Positions 15,273-23,260 of a stretch of 64,000 nucleotides of DNA are shown one piece after another. A program made the translations under genes and the position numbers. Source of the DNA: Micromonospora sp. PLK6-60 (GTDB lineage Bacteria > Actinomycetota > Actinomycetes > Mycobacteriales > Micromonosporaceae); the NCBI RefSeq assembly GCF_019890675.1, contig NZ_JAIOAA010000008.1, positions 1 to 64,000 of the forward strand, given 5' to 3'. Each line of letters opens with the position of its first letter. Position 1 is the first letter of the stretch. A model generated the notes under the pieces. It did not search any database, was not told the origin of the DNA, and saw nothing but the letters and a program-made list of their open reading frames with translations.

Positions 15273-16448
15273 TCAGCCCCGGTCGGCGGGCCCGGACCGG
15301 CCGCGGTGGTCGAGCCCGGACAGCCGCAGGGCCACCCGCCGCCGCACCGGCGGCAGCCCGACGACGGTGCGGAACAGCGCGTCGCGCAACGGCCGGGCGG
15401 CGGGCGGCACGGCGGCGAACCGGGTCAGCCGGTCGGCGAAGCCGGCCACCTCCTCGGCGAGCGGGCGCCGGGCGGCCGAGTAGTCGTCGAGCCGCGCCTG
15501 GGGACCGCCGGCCAGCACGTCGGCCAGGGTGTCGCCGAGCACCACCGCGTCGCAGATACCAAGGTTCATGCCCTGCCCGCCGGCCGGGCTGTGCACGTGG
15601 GCGGCGTCGCCGGCCAGCAGCACCGGACCGGACCGGTAGCGCTCGGCCACCCGGTGGTGGATCCGGAACCGGGAGGTCCAGCACACCTCGGTCACCCGCT
15701 CCGGCCGGCGGGCCGGGCCGCGTTCGTCGAGCAGCGCCTGGAACAGGGCGGCGTCCGGCGTTGGCGGGGCGTCGGCGACGGCGGCGACCAGGCGGACCAG
15801 CCCGTCCGGCAGCGGCGCCCAGACCAGCGGTCCCTGGCGGGCGAGGAAGAGGGACACCTCGTCGCGGGGCAGCGCGCTGCGCACCCGTACGTCGGCGAGG
15901 ACGAAGGACTCGGACGGGCCGTCCGGGCCGGCGAAACCGATGCCGGCCAGCTCGCGGACCCGGCTGTGCATGCCGTCCGCGCCGACCACCCAGCCGGCCC
16001 GCACGGTCGAGCCGTCGGCGAAGCGCGCCACGGCGCCGGCCGCGTCGTGGTCGAGCCCGGTCATCTCGTACGGCCGCAGCACCCGGCCGCCGAGCGCGGC
16101 GAGCCGGTCGGCGAGCACCGCCTCGGTCCGGCTCTGGGACACCAGCAGCGCGAACGGGTACGCCGACGGCAGATCGCCGAACGGCACGGTGAGCAGCACC
16201 CGGTCCCGGTCGCGGACCCGGAACCGGAGCGAGCGGACGCCCTGGGCGGCGAGTGGCGCCGCCGCCCCGATCCGGTCCAGCACCTCCAGGGTGTGCGCGT
16301 GCACGACGGCGGCCCGGGAGGTGACCGGCGGCTCGGCCAGCCGGTCGACCACGGTCACCTCGACACCGCGGTCGGCCAGCGTCGCGGCCACCGCCAGGCC
16401 GGTCGGGCCGGCCCCCACCACCAGGACGTCGGTGCGCTCGGGCAGCAT
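15273..16448 (-). CDS. FAD-dependent monooxygenase (PHBH-like)
   Basis: The 391-aa flavoprotein of the aromatic hydroxylase group uses NAD(P)H and O2 to hydroxylate a substrate. Motifs are the N-terminal dinucleotide-binding VLVVGAGPTGLAVAATLADRG, the middle DG motif VVGADGMHSRVRELAG, and the GD motif VLLAGDAAHVHSPAGGQGMN that contacts FAD ribose. The ATG at 16448 has a GGAGGTG site. An upstream in-frame extension of 12 codons lacks a ribosome site and overlaps a palindromic operator. Related proteins act in rifampicin-type inactivation or secondary metabolism; the substrate here is unknown. Confidence 0.87.
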   Translation of the reverse strand: MLPERTDVLVVGAGPTGLAVAATLADRGVEVTVVDRLAEPPVTSRAAVVHAHTLEVLDRIGAAAPLAAQGVRSLRFRVRDRDRVLLTVPFGDLPSAYPFALLVSQSRTEAVLADRLAALGGRVLRPYEMTGLDHDAAGAVARFADGSTVRAGWVVGADGMHSRVRELAGIGFAGPDGPSESFVLADVRVRSALPRDEVSLFLARQGPLVWAPLPDGLVRLVAAVADAPPTPDAALFQALLDERGPARRPERVTEVCWTSRFRIHHRVAERYRSGPVLLAGDAAHVHSPAGGQGMNLGICDAVVLGDTLADVLAGGPQARLDDYSAARRPLAEEVAGFADRLTRFAAVPPAARPLRDALFRTVVGLPPVRRRVALRLSGLDHRGRSGPADRG

Positions 16449-16460
16449 GGCCCACCTCCG

Positions 16461-16493
16461 TTGCCAACGCGTGTTTGCCAACAACTGTTGGCA
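16461..16493 (-). promoter_or_regulatory. Palindromic operator upstream of monooxygenase
   Basis: TGCCAACA-AC-TGTTGGCA (16476-16493) is a perfect 8-2-8 palindrome. A further half-site TTGCCAAC at 16461-16468 repeats the left arm (16475-16482) 14 bp away. It lies 13-45 bp upstream of the monooxygenase start, so it should control that gene. The regulator is not obvious; the nearest TetR gene (16634-17344) has a different palindrome at its own promoter. Confidence 0.65.
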
Positions 16494-16633
16494 TAGCTGT
16501 CAGCGTAGCGCCCGGCGTCCCGCCCGGCGTCCGTCGAACGGTCAGGAGGCGGGGCGGCCGGGCAGCGCCACCGGGACGGCGGCCACCCGTCTCGTGCCGG
16601 TCCGCAGTCCCCCGGGCCGGACGGTGGGCGCGT

Positions 16634-17344
16634 TCAGCGGGCGGCGTCCGCGGACGTCCAGCCCTGCCGGTGCAGCCGTTCGATGCCGTCCAGCAGCAGG
16701 TCCAGCGCGAACTCGAACTCGAACTGGTCGTCGCAGCCCTGCCCCACGACCGACCCGTCGTCGTGGGCCGCCGCCGTGGCGATCTCGGCGAGGTGCGGGA
16801 ACCGGGCGGCGACCTCCGGCGGCAGGGCGGCCGGCGGCTCGGGCTCGGTGGGGCCGGACCGGCCGGCCCGCCGGGCGGCGTCGAACAACTCCTGGCTGAA
16901 GCCCAGGACCCGGCTGCCCATCGCGTGCATCACGTGGTGGGCAAGGTCGGCGGAGAAGCCGCCGGCCCGGAGCGTCCCGACCACCCAGTCGAGGTAGCCG
17001 AGGAGGGCCGGCGTCGCCATGTTCCGCGACTCGATCGCCAGCGGCGCCCAGGGGTGGCGGCCCAGCATCCGCCGCGCCGAGAGGATGCGCCGGCGGAGCG
17101 CGGGCTTCCAGTCGGCGTCGGGCACCGGCGGGTCGATCTCCCCGACGACCACGTCGATCATGCCGTCGAGCAGCTCGTCCTTGTTGGCCACGTGCTTGTA
17201 GAGGGCCATCGGCACGACGCCCAGATCCTGGGCGAGGTTGCGCATGCTGAGGGACTCGATCCCGGCCTCGTCGGCGAGCGCGACGGCGGCCCGCAGGACC
17301 CGGTCCCGGCTCAGCGGCGTCCGGCGCAGCACCTGCTCAGGCAT
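16634..17344 (-). CDS. TetR family regulator (TetR_C_1 type)
   Basis: The 236-aa protein has an N-terminal HTH (LSRDRVLRAAVALADEAG, SLSMRNLAQDLGVVPMALYKHV; residues about 10-60). It has the long C-terminal domain of the classical TetR group, including a DGMIDVVVGEID helix. The ATG at 17344 has strong GGAGGGA and GAGGA sequences upstream. The frame stays open to 17407, inside the operator, but that would destroy the promoter. It is divergent from the oxidoreductase gene at 17448; two adjoining palindromes lie between them, so it most likely represses both genes. Confidence 0.9.
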   Translation of the reverse strand: MPEQVLRRTPLSRDRVLRAAVALADEAGIESLSMRNLAQDLGVVPMALYKHVANKDELLDGMIDVVVGEIDPPVPDADWKPALRRRILSARRMLGRHPWAPLAIESRNMATPALLGYLDWVVGTLRAGGFSADLAHHVMHAMGSRVLGFSQELFDAARRAGRSGPTEPEPPAALPPEVAARFPHLAEIATAAAHDDGSVVGQGCDDQFEFEFALDLLLDGIERLHRQGWTSADAAR

Positions 17345-17391
17345 CCCGTCCTCGTCCCTCCGGCGGTGGTTGAACCATAACCGGCTTGACT

Positions 17392-17433
17392 GGTGTACGG
17401 CGTACACCTACCGTAGGTGTACGCCGTACACCT
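17392..17433. promoter_or_regulatory. Double TetR operator
   Basis: GGTGTACGGCGTACACC (17392-17408) and AGGTGTACGCCGTACACCT (17415-17433) are both perfect odd-length palindromes with centres 24 bp apart. The spacer is itself part of a larger palindrome (GTACACCTAC..GTAGGTGTAC). The pair lies between the divergent TetR and oxidoreductase starts. Confidence 0.88.
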
Positions 17434-17447
17434 AAAGGGAGGGCACC

Positions 17448-18431
17448 ATGAAGGCGATCGTTCAGGACCGATACGGACCACCGGAGACGCTCACCCTCGC
17501 CGAGGTCCCCGCGCCGGTGCCCGCCCCCGACGAGGTGCTCGTCCGGGTCGAGGCCGCCGCGCTCAACGCGTACGACTGGCATGCCATGCGCGGCGACCCG
17601 TGGCTGGCCCGGTTGGCGATGGGCCGGTCCCGGCCCCGGGCGCGCATCCGGGGCCGGGACTTCGCCGGCCGGGTCGAGGCGGTCGGCGCCGACGTCCGGC
17701 GGGTACGCCCCGGCGACCCGGTCTTCGGCGACCTCGGCGACGCCAACGGCGCGTTCGCCGAATACGTGTGCGTGCCCGAGACCTCGGTCGCGGCCACGCC
17801 GGCGAACCTCACGCCGCAGCAGGCGGCCGCCCTGCCGCTGGCCGGCACCACCGCGCTGATGGGGCTGCGCGACGTCGGGCGGGTCGAGCCCGGCCACCAC
17901 GTCTTGGTCAACGGCGCCTCCGGCGGCGTCGGCACCCTGGCGGTGCAACTGGCCAAGGCGTTCGGCGCGACGGTCACCGGGGTGTGCAGCACCCGCAACG
18001 TCGAGCTGGTCCGCTCCCTCGGCGCCGACCACGTCGTCGACTACACCCGCGCCGACTTCACCGCCGGCCCGCGCCGCCACGACGTCGTGTTCGACCTGGT
18101 CGGCAACCGCTCCCTCACCGCCCTGCGGCAGGCGCTGACCCCGACCGGGACGCTGGTCCTCTCCGGCGGCGGCGTCTACCGGGGCGGCAGCCTCGTCGGG
18201 CCGGTCTGGCTGATCGCGCGCGGCCGGCTGCTGGCGCCCTTCGTCCGGCAGCGCGTCGTCACCCTCGCCACGACGCCGAGCCGGCAGCACCTCGACGCGC
18301 TCCGCGCCCACGCCGAGGCCGGCCGCCTCACCCCGGTCATCGACCGGACGTATCCGCTCCACGAGGTGCCCGACGCCCTCCGCTACCTGGAGGGCGAGCA
18401 CGCGCGGGCGAAGGTCGTCATCACGGTCTGA
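17448..18431 (+). CDS. Zinc-independent MDR oxidoreductase (quinone reductase-like)
   Basis: The 327-aa medium-chain reductase has a GroES-like N-domain (MKAIVQDRYGPPETLTLAEV), GRDFAGRVEAVGADV, and the Rossmann NADPH motif NGASGGVGTLAVQLAKAFGA. It has no catalytic zinc cysteines or structural zinc cluster, matching quinone-oxidoreductase/reticulon-4-interacting-protein types that reduce quinones or enones. The ATG at 17448 has AGGGAGG 8 bases upstream. It is almost certainly controlled by the divergent TetR through the double palindrome at 17392-17433. Induction by a xenobiotic electrophile is a reasonable guess. Confidence 0.9.
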   Translation: MKAIVQDRYGPPETLTLAEVPAPVPAPDEVLVRVEAAALNAYDWHAMRGDPWLARLAMGRSRPRARIRGRDFAGRVEAVGADVRRVRPGDPVFGDLGDANGAFAEYVCVPETSVAATPANLTPQQAAALPLAGTTALMGLRDVGRVEPGHHVLVNGASGGVGTLAVQLAKAFGATVTGVCSTRNVELVRSLGADHVVDYTRADFTAGPRRHDVVFDLVGNRSLTALRQALTPTGTLVLSGGGVYRGGSLVGPVWLIARGRLLAPFVRQRVVTLATTPSRQHLDALRAHAEAGRLTPVIDRTYPLHEVPDALRYLEGEHARAKVVITV

Positions 18432-18458
18432 GGTGGGCGCTGGCCTACAGTTCGGGTC

Positions 18459-19028
18459 ATGACCGACCCGGCTCCCCGCGCCCGCCGCTCCGACGCCACC
18501 CGGGCGGCGATCCTGCGCGCCGCCCGCGAGCGGTTCGGCGCGGACGGCTACGACCGGGCCACCATCCGGGCCATCGCCGCCGACGCCCGGATCGACCCGT
18601 CCATGGTGATGCGCTACTACGGCAGCAAGGAGGCACTCTTCGCCGCCGCGGCCGAGGTCGACCTGCGCCTGCCCGACCTCACCGCGGTGCCGCCCGAGCA
18701 GGTCGGCGAGGCGCTGGTGCGGCACTTCCTGGACCGCTGGGAGGGCGACGAGCGGATGGCGGCGCTGCTGCGTACCGCCAGCACCAACCCGGGCGCCGCC
18801 GAGCGGATGCGGCAGATCTTCGCCGAGCAGCTCGGCGCCATGGTGGCCCGGCTGGCACCGGCCGAGGCACCCCGGCGGGCCGGCCTGGTGGCCAGCCAGA
18901 TGCTCGGCCTGGCGCTGACCCGCTACGTGCTGCGCATCCCCCCGGTCGCCGACGCGGAGCCGGCGGAGCTGGTCGCCTGGATCGCGCCCACCATCCAGCG
19001 CTACCTGCACGGCACCCCACCCGGCTGA
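18459..19028 (+). CDS. TetR family transcriptional regulator
   Basis: The 189-aa protein has a TetR HTH (RSDATRAAILRAARERFGA, ATIRAIAADARIDPSMVMRYY; residues about 10-60). A C-terminal helical domain of the TetR_C_17-like kind (RMRQIFAEQLGAMVARL, ASQMLGLALTRYVLRI) follows. It starts at an ATG 27 bp after the oxidoreductase gene and could be in the same transcript. The ligand and targets are unknown. Confidence 0.87.
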   Translation: MTDPAPRARRSDATRAAILRAARERFGADGYDRATIRAIAADARIDPSMVMRYYGSKEALFAAAAEVDLRLPDLTAVPPEQVGEALVRHFLDRWEGDERMAALLRTASTNPGAAERMRQIFAEQLGAMVARLAPAEAPRRAGLVASQMLGLALTRYVLRIPPVADAEPAELVAWIAPTIQRYLHGTPPG

Positions 19029-19104
19029 CCGCCCAACCATTTCCACCCGCCCCGGCGTCCAAGGGGCGACGGGTGGCGCGACGAGCGGTGGGAGGGGGAA
19101 CCGG

Positions 19105-19647
19105 ATGGGCCCCGAAAGAACCGACGACGGGCGGGACGACTACGTCAGCTTCGTCGAGCGCCATCAGCACCGCCTGCTGCGAGCGGCGTACCTGATCTGC
19201 GGCAACCGGCACCAGGCCGAGGACCTGCTCCAGGACGCGCTGCTCAAGCTGGCGCTGCGCTGGCCCGCCGTGCGCCACGGCGACCCGGCCGCGTACGTGC
19301 GGGCCATCCTCTACCGGGACGCGGTCTCCTGGTGGCGGCGGCGCCGGCGGGAGTGGCTGAGCGCGTACCCACCGGAGCGCGAGACCGGCGACGGTGACGG
19401 CGCGTTGCGGCTCAGCGTGCGGGCCGCGCTCGACCGGTTGCCTCCCCGGCAGCGCGCGGTGGTCGTGCTGCGCTACTTCGAGGACCTGACCGAGGCGGCC
19501 ACCGCCGAGGTGCTCGGCGTCACCGTCGGCACCGTGAAGAGCCAGTGCCACGACGCCCTGCGCCGGCTCCGGCAGGTCGCGCCCGACCTGGGCGTCGCCG
19601 CCGGACCGGACGACGGCCGCAGCGCCGGGATGGAGGTGGGACGGTGA
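19105..19647 (+). CDS. SigE-family ECF RNA polymerase sigma factor
   Basis: The 180-aa protein has sigma region 2 (YVSFVERHQHRLLRAAYLIC, then HQAEDLLQDALLKLALRW with the DxxQD-type core-binding motif) and region 4 (LDRLPPRQRAVVVLRYFEDL, VTVGTVKSQCHDALRRL). It is the SigE subfamily common in Streptomyces and Micromonospora. It directs RNA polymerase to a small regulon, usually under the next gene's control. The start codon is an ATG with GGAGGGGG upstream. Its stop overlaps the next gene's start (GTGA), indicating translational coupling. Confidence 0.92.
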   Translation: MGPERTDDGRDDYVSFVERHQHRLLRAAYLICGNRHQAEDLLQDALLKLALRWPAVRHGDPAAYVRAILYRDAVSWWRRRRREWLSAYPPERETGDGDGALRLSVRAALDRLPPRQRAVVVLRYFEDLTEAATAEVLGVTVGTVKSQCHDALRRLRQVAPDLGVAAGPDDGRSAGMEVGR

Positions 19648-20819
19648 AGGAGGAGGAGCTGCACCGGCTGCTGACCGTGGCGGCGGAGGACGTCCGGCCG
19701 TCCCGTCCGGCGTCGACCGGTTGGGAACGGGCCCGGCGGCACCGCAGCCGGCGCGCGGTGGCGGCCGTCGCGCTGGCCGTCGCCCTGCTCACCGGGGCCA
19801 CCGCGCTGGCCCTGCGCCCGACCGGCCACGCCGCTCCACCGGCGGTGCCCGCGACGCCGAGCGCGACCGCCGCACCCGTGCAGCGCCCGCCCGCCGAGCC
19901 GGCCTACCGGGGTGGTCCGCTGTCCCGGCTCACCGACGCGCCCGCCGCACCGCTCTCCACCCGACCGGTACGCCGGGCGCTCGCCCTCTATCAGCCGGTC
20001 GACCGGGAGACCTGGACCGGCGGCGAGATCCGGGTGCTCGGCGACGACGGGCTGGTCCGGAGCCTCGACACGGTCACCCCGGCGGCCACCCGGGACCGGG
20101 GCGGCAACCAGGCGCCGGCGCTGAAGCCGGGCCAACTCTCGCCGGACGGGCGTACCGCGGTGTTCCCGCAGACCGACGAGGTGATCGTGGTCGACCTGAC
20201 CACGGCACAGGTGCACCGCTTCCCGCTCGGCGGCTACCTGGAGCTGGCGGTCTGGGTGGGTGACCGGGTGCTGGTCGGCGGCGACGACCGGACGTACCTG
20301 CTCGACCCGGTGTCCGGGCGGGCCGACCCGGTCGCCGGCTCGATCTGGGAGACGGTCGCGCCGGACCCGGCCGGGAGCCGGCAGACGGTGGCGGAGCTCG
20401 GCGGCGTCCAGGACGGCCTGGTCCTGCGCGAGCGCTCGCTCCCGGACGGCACGGTCCGGCAGCAACGGAAGATCAGCAGTGCCGGGCTGAACGGGTCGTA
20501 CCGGGTCGACGAGTTCTACGGCCGCGGCTGGCAGCGGGGGAACCGGATCGCCCAGGCCGGCTGGACCAGCACCGACGCGCGCAGCGGCGACGAGGGGGTG
20601 GCCGTGCTCGACGCCCGCACCGGCGCGGTGGTCCGGCTGCTCGACCTCGGCCGGGAGGGCGTGGTCAAGGCGTGCTGCGAGGTGCTCGGCTGGGACCCGG
20701 ACGGCGCGGTGCTGCTGCGCCACGACGCCGGCGCGTTGGTGCGCTGGCAGCCGGAGACCGGCGAGTTCACCGGCGTGACCCGGAACGCGACAGGTCAGAT
20801 GGCGCTCGCCGCCGGGTGA
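19644..20819 (+). CDS. Membrane protein, putative anti-sigma partner
   Basis: The 391-aa protein has a short cytoplasmic N-terminus (EELHRLLTVAAEDVRP), one transmembrane segment (about residues 34-55, AVAAVALAVALLTGATALAL), a Pro/Ala-rich linker, and an extracytoplasmic region with beta-propeller-like strands (SPDGRTAVFPQTDEVIVVDL). This is the standard layout of the protein encoded after SigE-type sigma factors, thought to hold the sigma factor at the membrane. No zinc anti-sigma motif is visible. The GTG start overlaps the sigma gene stop and has a GGAGGTGGG site. A terminator hairpin spans its stop codon. Confidence 0.75.
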   Translation: MKEEELHRLLTVAAEDVRPSRPASTGWERARRHRSRRAVAAVALAVALLTGATALALRPTGHAAPPAVPATPSATAAPVQRPPAEPAYRGGPLSRLTDAPAAPLSTRPVRRALALYQPVDRETWTGGEIRVLGDDGLVRSLDTVTPAATRDRGGNQAPALKPGQLSPDGRTAVFPQTDEVIVVDLTTAQVHRFPLGGYLELAVWVGDRVLVGGDDRTYLLDPVSGRADPVAGSIWETVAPDPAGSRQTVAELGGVQDGLVLRERSLPDGTVRQQRKISSAGLNGSYRVDEFYGRGWQRGNRIAQAGWTSTDARSGDEGVAVLDARTGAVVRLLDLGREGVVKACCEVLGWDPDGAVLLRHDAGALVRWQPETGEFTGVTRNATGQMALAAG

Positions 20820-20836
20820 CCACCCGGCGGCGAGCG
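20803..20836 (+). terminator. Stop-codon-spanning hairpin
   Basis: Perfect 16-bp arms, CGCTCGCCGCCGGGTG (20803-20818) and its inverse (20821-20836), are separated by AC. The TGA stop of the anti-sigma-like gene (20817-20819) lies at the tip. It probably terminates the sigma operon. The facing rhodanese gene ends 12 bp further on. Confidence 0.75.
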
Positions 20837-20848
20837 GCGGGGCCCGGG

Positions 20849-21751
20849 TCAGCCGGCGAGGCCGCCCGGCTGGTCGCCCCGCACGACGGGAGCCCGGACC
20901 AGGTTGCCCCACTCGGTCCACGAGCCGTCGTAGTTGCGCACCTGCGGGTAACCCAGCAGGTGGTGCAGCACGAACCAGGTGTGGCTGGACCGCTCCCCGA
21001 TCCGGCAGTACGCCACCACGTCGTCGGCCGGGCTCAGCCCGAGCTGGTCGGCGTAGATGGCGCGCAGCTCGTCGGCGGACCGGAAGGTGCCGTCGTCGTT
21101 CGCGGCGGACTTCCACGGCTTGTTCACCGCGCCCGGGATGTGCCCGCCGCGCAGCGCGCCCTCCTGCGGGTAGTCCGGCATGTGCAGCATCTCGCCGGTG
21201 TACTCGCCCGGCGAGCGGACGTCGACCAGCGGCCGGCCGGCGGCCACGTGCGCCATCACCTGCTCCCGGTACGCCCGGATCGGCGCGTCGTTGCGCTCCG
21301 GCACCGGATAGTCGGCGCGCGGCCGGGTGACCTTCTCCCGGGTCAGCTCCCGCCCCTCGGCGATCCACTTCTGCCGGCCGCCGTCGAGCAGCCGCACGTC
21401 CGGGTGGCCGAAGAGGGTGAAGACCCAGAGCGCGTACGCCGCCCACCAGTTGAAGTTGTCGCCGTAGAAGACCACCGTGTCGTCACGGCCGATGCCCTTC
21501 GCGGCGCACAGCTCGGCGAAGCTGCGCGCATCCAGGTAGTCGCGGGTCACCTGGTCGTTCAGCTCGGTGTGCCAGTCCACCTTTACCGCGCCCGGCAGGT
21601 GCCCGGTGTCGTAGAGCAGCACGTCCTCGTCGGATTCCACCACCACGAGGCCCTCGTCGCCGAGGTGCTCGGCGAGCCACTCGGTGGTGACCAGGCGCTG
21701 CGGGTCGGCGTACGACTGAAGTCGGGGGTTCGGATCGCTCGGCACAGGCAT
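20849..21751 (-). CDS. Sulfurtransferase (two-domain rhodanese)
   Basis: The 300-aa protein has two rhodanese domains. The N-terminal one lacks the active cysteine (FYGDNFNWWAAYA). The C-terminal one carries the catalytic loop AYCRIGERSSH with C249. It transfers sulfane sulfur from thiosulfate or 3-mercaptopyruvate to an acceptor and is cytoplasmic. It closely resembles the CysA2/SseA-type enzymes of mycobacteria. The ATG at 21751 is preferred over a TTG nine bases upstream. The usual downstream small partner (SseC/DUF1416) is absent, and a SufE gene is found separately at 32783. Confidence 0.92.
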   Translation of the reverse strand: MPVPSDPNPRLQSYADPQRLVTTEWLAEHLGDEGLVVVESDEDVLLYDTGHLPGAVKVDWHTELNDQVTRDYLDARSFAELCAAKGIGRDDTVVFYGDNFNWWAAYALWVFTLFGHPDVRLLDGGRQKWIAEGRELTREKVTRPRADYPVPERNDAPIRAYREQVMAHVAAGRPLVDVRSPGEYTGEMLHMPDYPQEGALRGGHIPGAVNKPWKSAANDDGTFRSADELRAIYADQLGLSPADDVVAYCRIGERSSHTWFVLHHLLGYPQVRNYDGSWTEWGNLVRAPVVRGDQPGGLAG

Positions 21752-21809
21752 GAGCCCCAAGGTACGCCGGATCGTCCCGGCCCGGCCCGTGATCTCGCGC
21801 AGCGGGCGG

Positions 21810-22256
21810 TCAGGCGCGGCGGTGCACCAGCCGGCCGGCGACCACGGTGGCCAGGCAGGTGCCGTCGGCAGCGAAGACGGCCAGGTCGGCCCGCCCGCCG
21901 GCGACCAGCACCGGCGGGCCGGACCGGTCCGGCACGGCCAGGCCGTTGCGGGCGGCGGCGGCCCGCAGCGCCGGGTCGGTCAGGTGGGCGGCGGGCACCG
22001 CGCCGACGCCGGCCCGGAACAGGGCGTGCACCCGCTCGCGCGGGCTCGGCCCGGGCGGCAGCGGCCCGTCGTGCACCAGCGCCGGCCCGAGGATGCCGAC
22101 CCACCGCCGCACCCGCACCCCCGGGTACGCGGCCAGCAGCTCGTCCAGCCCCGCCACCGCCTCGACCCGGTCGCCGTCGACCAGCACCGCGAGGCCGGGG
22201 CGGGGCGCGGAGTCCGGGGTCGGCCGCAGCGCCTCGGCCGCGTGCACGGTCCGCAC
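21810..22256 (-). CDS. Imidazolonepropionase-like composite-domain protein
   Basis: The 148-aa protein resembles the small beta-rich composite domain of amidohydrolase-superfamily enzymes. It has an N-terminal VRTVHAAEALRPTPD segment, DGDRVEAVAGLDELLAAYPG, and a C-terminal GGRADLAVFAADGTCLATVVAGRLVHRR that matches the metal-dependent hydrolase tail. The catalytic TIM barrel is missing, so hydrolase activity is doubtful. The GTG start at 22256 lies 2 bp past the stop of the SGNH hydrolase gene, so the two are coupled. Function unknown. Confidence 0.6.
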   Translation of the reverse strand: MRTVHAAEALRPTPDSAPRPGLAVLVDGDRVEAVAGLDELLAAYPGVRVRRWVGILGPALVHDGPLPPGPSPRERVHALFRAGVGAVPAAHLTDPALRAAAARNGLAVPDRSGPPVLVAGGRADLAVFAADGTCLATVVAGRLVHRRA

Positions 22257-22258
22257 GA

Positions 22259-23026
22259 TCAGTCGCCGACCGGGCCGAGCACCGGTCGCTTGGCGCTGAT
22301 GGTGTCCCCGGAGGAGCGCCCGGTCAGCCGCCGCTTGATCCACGGGGCCAGGTAGCGGCCGGCCCAGCGCAGGTCGGCGGCGCGGGCGGCCAGCCACGGC
22401 GTCGGCGCGGGGTGCGGCGGGACCAGCAGCCACTCCTCCTCGCAGCCCACCCCGAGCGCGGTGAGCACCTGCGCGGCGACCCGGCGGTGCCCGGCCGCCG
22501 ACAGGTGCAGCCGATCGGTGCTCCACAGCATCGGGTTGAGGTAGGTGTCGTCGGCGTACAGGTCGACGAGGATCGCGCCGTGCCGCTCGGCGACCTCGCC
22601 GACGGCCCGGTTGAGCAGGGTCACCCGGGGGGCCACCAGGCGCTGCCCGGGCAGCCGGGCCATCACGTCGGCGAACCGGAAGAGCACCACGTCCGCGCCG
22701 CCCGCCCGCAGCCGGCCGACCACCGAGTCGAACCGGGGCACGAAGGTGCCCGGGTCGAAGCTCCGCCGCAGCACGTCGTTGCCGCCCGCCGCGAAGCTGA
22801 TCAGGTCGGGCTTCATGGCCAGCGCCGCCGGCACCTGCTCGGCCACCACCGCGGGGAACAGCCGGCCCCGGATGGCCAGGTTCGCGTACCGGAAGTCCGG
22901 CCCGCTCTCGGCGGCGAGCCGGGTCGCCACCAGATCCGCCCAGCCCCGGTACGTGCCGTCCGGGTAGGCGTCGTCCATCCCCTCGGTGAAGCTGTCCCCC
23001 ACCGCCACATAGCTGCGCCAGCGCAC
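22259..23026 (-). CDS. SGNH/GDSL-type esterase
   Basis: The 255-aa hydrolase has the SGNH blocks in order: block I YVAVGDSFTEGMDD (catalytic Ser in GDSFTEG), block III ISFAAGGNDVL (Asn), and block V near WSTDRLHLSAAGHRRVA (Asp-x-x-His). It should act as a lipase or esterase on acyl or acetyl groups. There is no signal peptide, so it is probably cytoplasmic. The GTG at 23026 has a GGAGGCAGGC site; the open frame runs far upstream but is non-coding there. It lies upstream of the small composite-domain gene on the same strand. Confidence 0.9.
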   Translation of the reverse strand: MRWRSYVAVGDSFTEGMDDAYPDGTYRGWADLVATRLAAESGPDFRYANLAIRGRLFPAVVAEQVPAALAMKPDLISFAAGGNDVLRRSFDPGTFVPRFDSVVGRLRAGGADVVLFRFADVMARLPGQRLVAPRVTLLNRAVGEVAERHGAILVDLYADDTYLNPMLWSTDRLHLSAAGHRRVAAQVLTALGVGCEEEWLLVPPHPAPTPWLAARAADLRWAGRYLAPWIKRRLTGRSSGDTISAKRPVLGPVGD

Positions 23027-23260
23027 GCCTGCCTCCGTACCTCCGGATCCGATCCACGTCGATCGGTCAGTCTTCCACCGTCGGTCGCCGCGAGGGGTCC
23101 GGTCACCACGGTCGTGTGGCGACGCCCACGCCCCGGCCCGCCGGGTCGGGCGGTGCGGGGCAGTGCGCGGGGGTGCGGCCGGAAATAATGGCGCGCGAAT
23201 CCGATCGGGGGCGGCCGCGGCCCGGACGCGCCCGTGCGACGGACCCGAGCGAGGACCGCC

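Noticed and set aside
16445..16484. Upstream start for the monooxygenase (12 extra residues)
   Set aside because: The extension covers a palindromic operator and lacks a ribosome site; the ATG at 16448 has GGAGGTG.
13123..16494. 1123-codon minus-strand frame across TetR, MFS and monooxygenase genes
   Set aside because: It runs through three recognisable genes in wrong frames; it is only an absence of stops in high-GC sequence.
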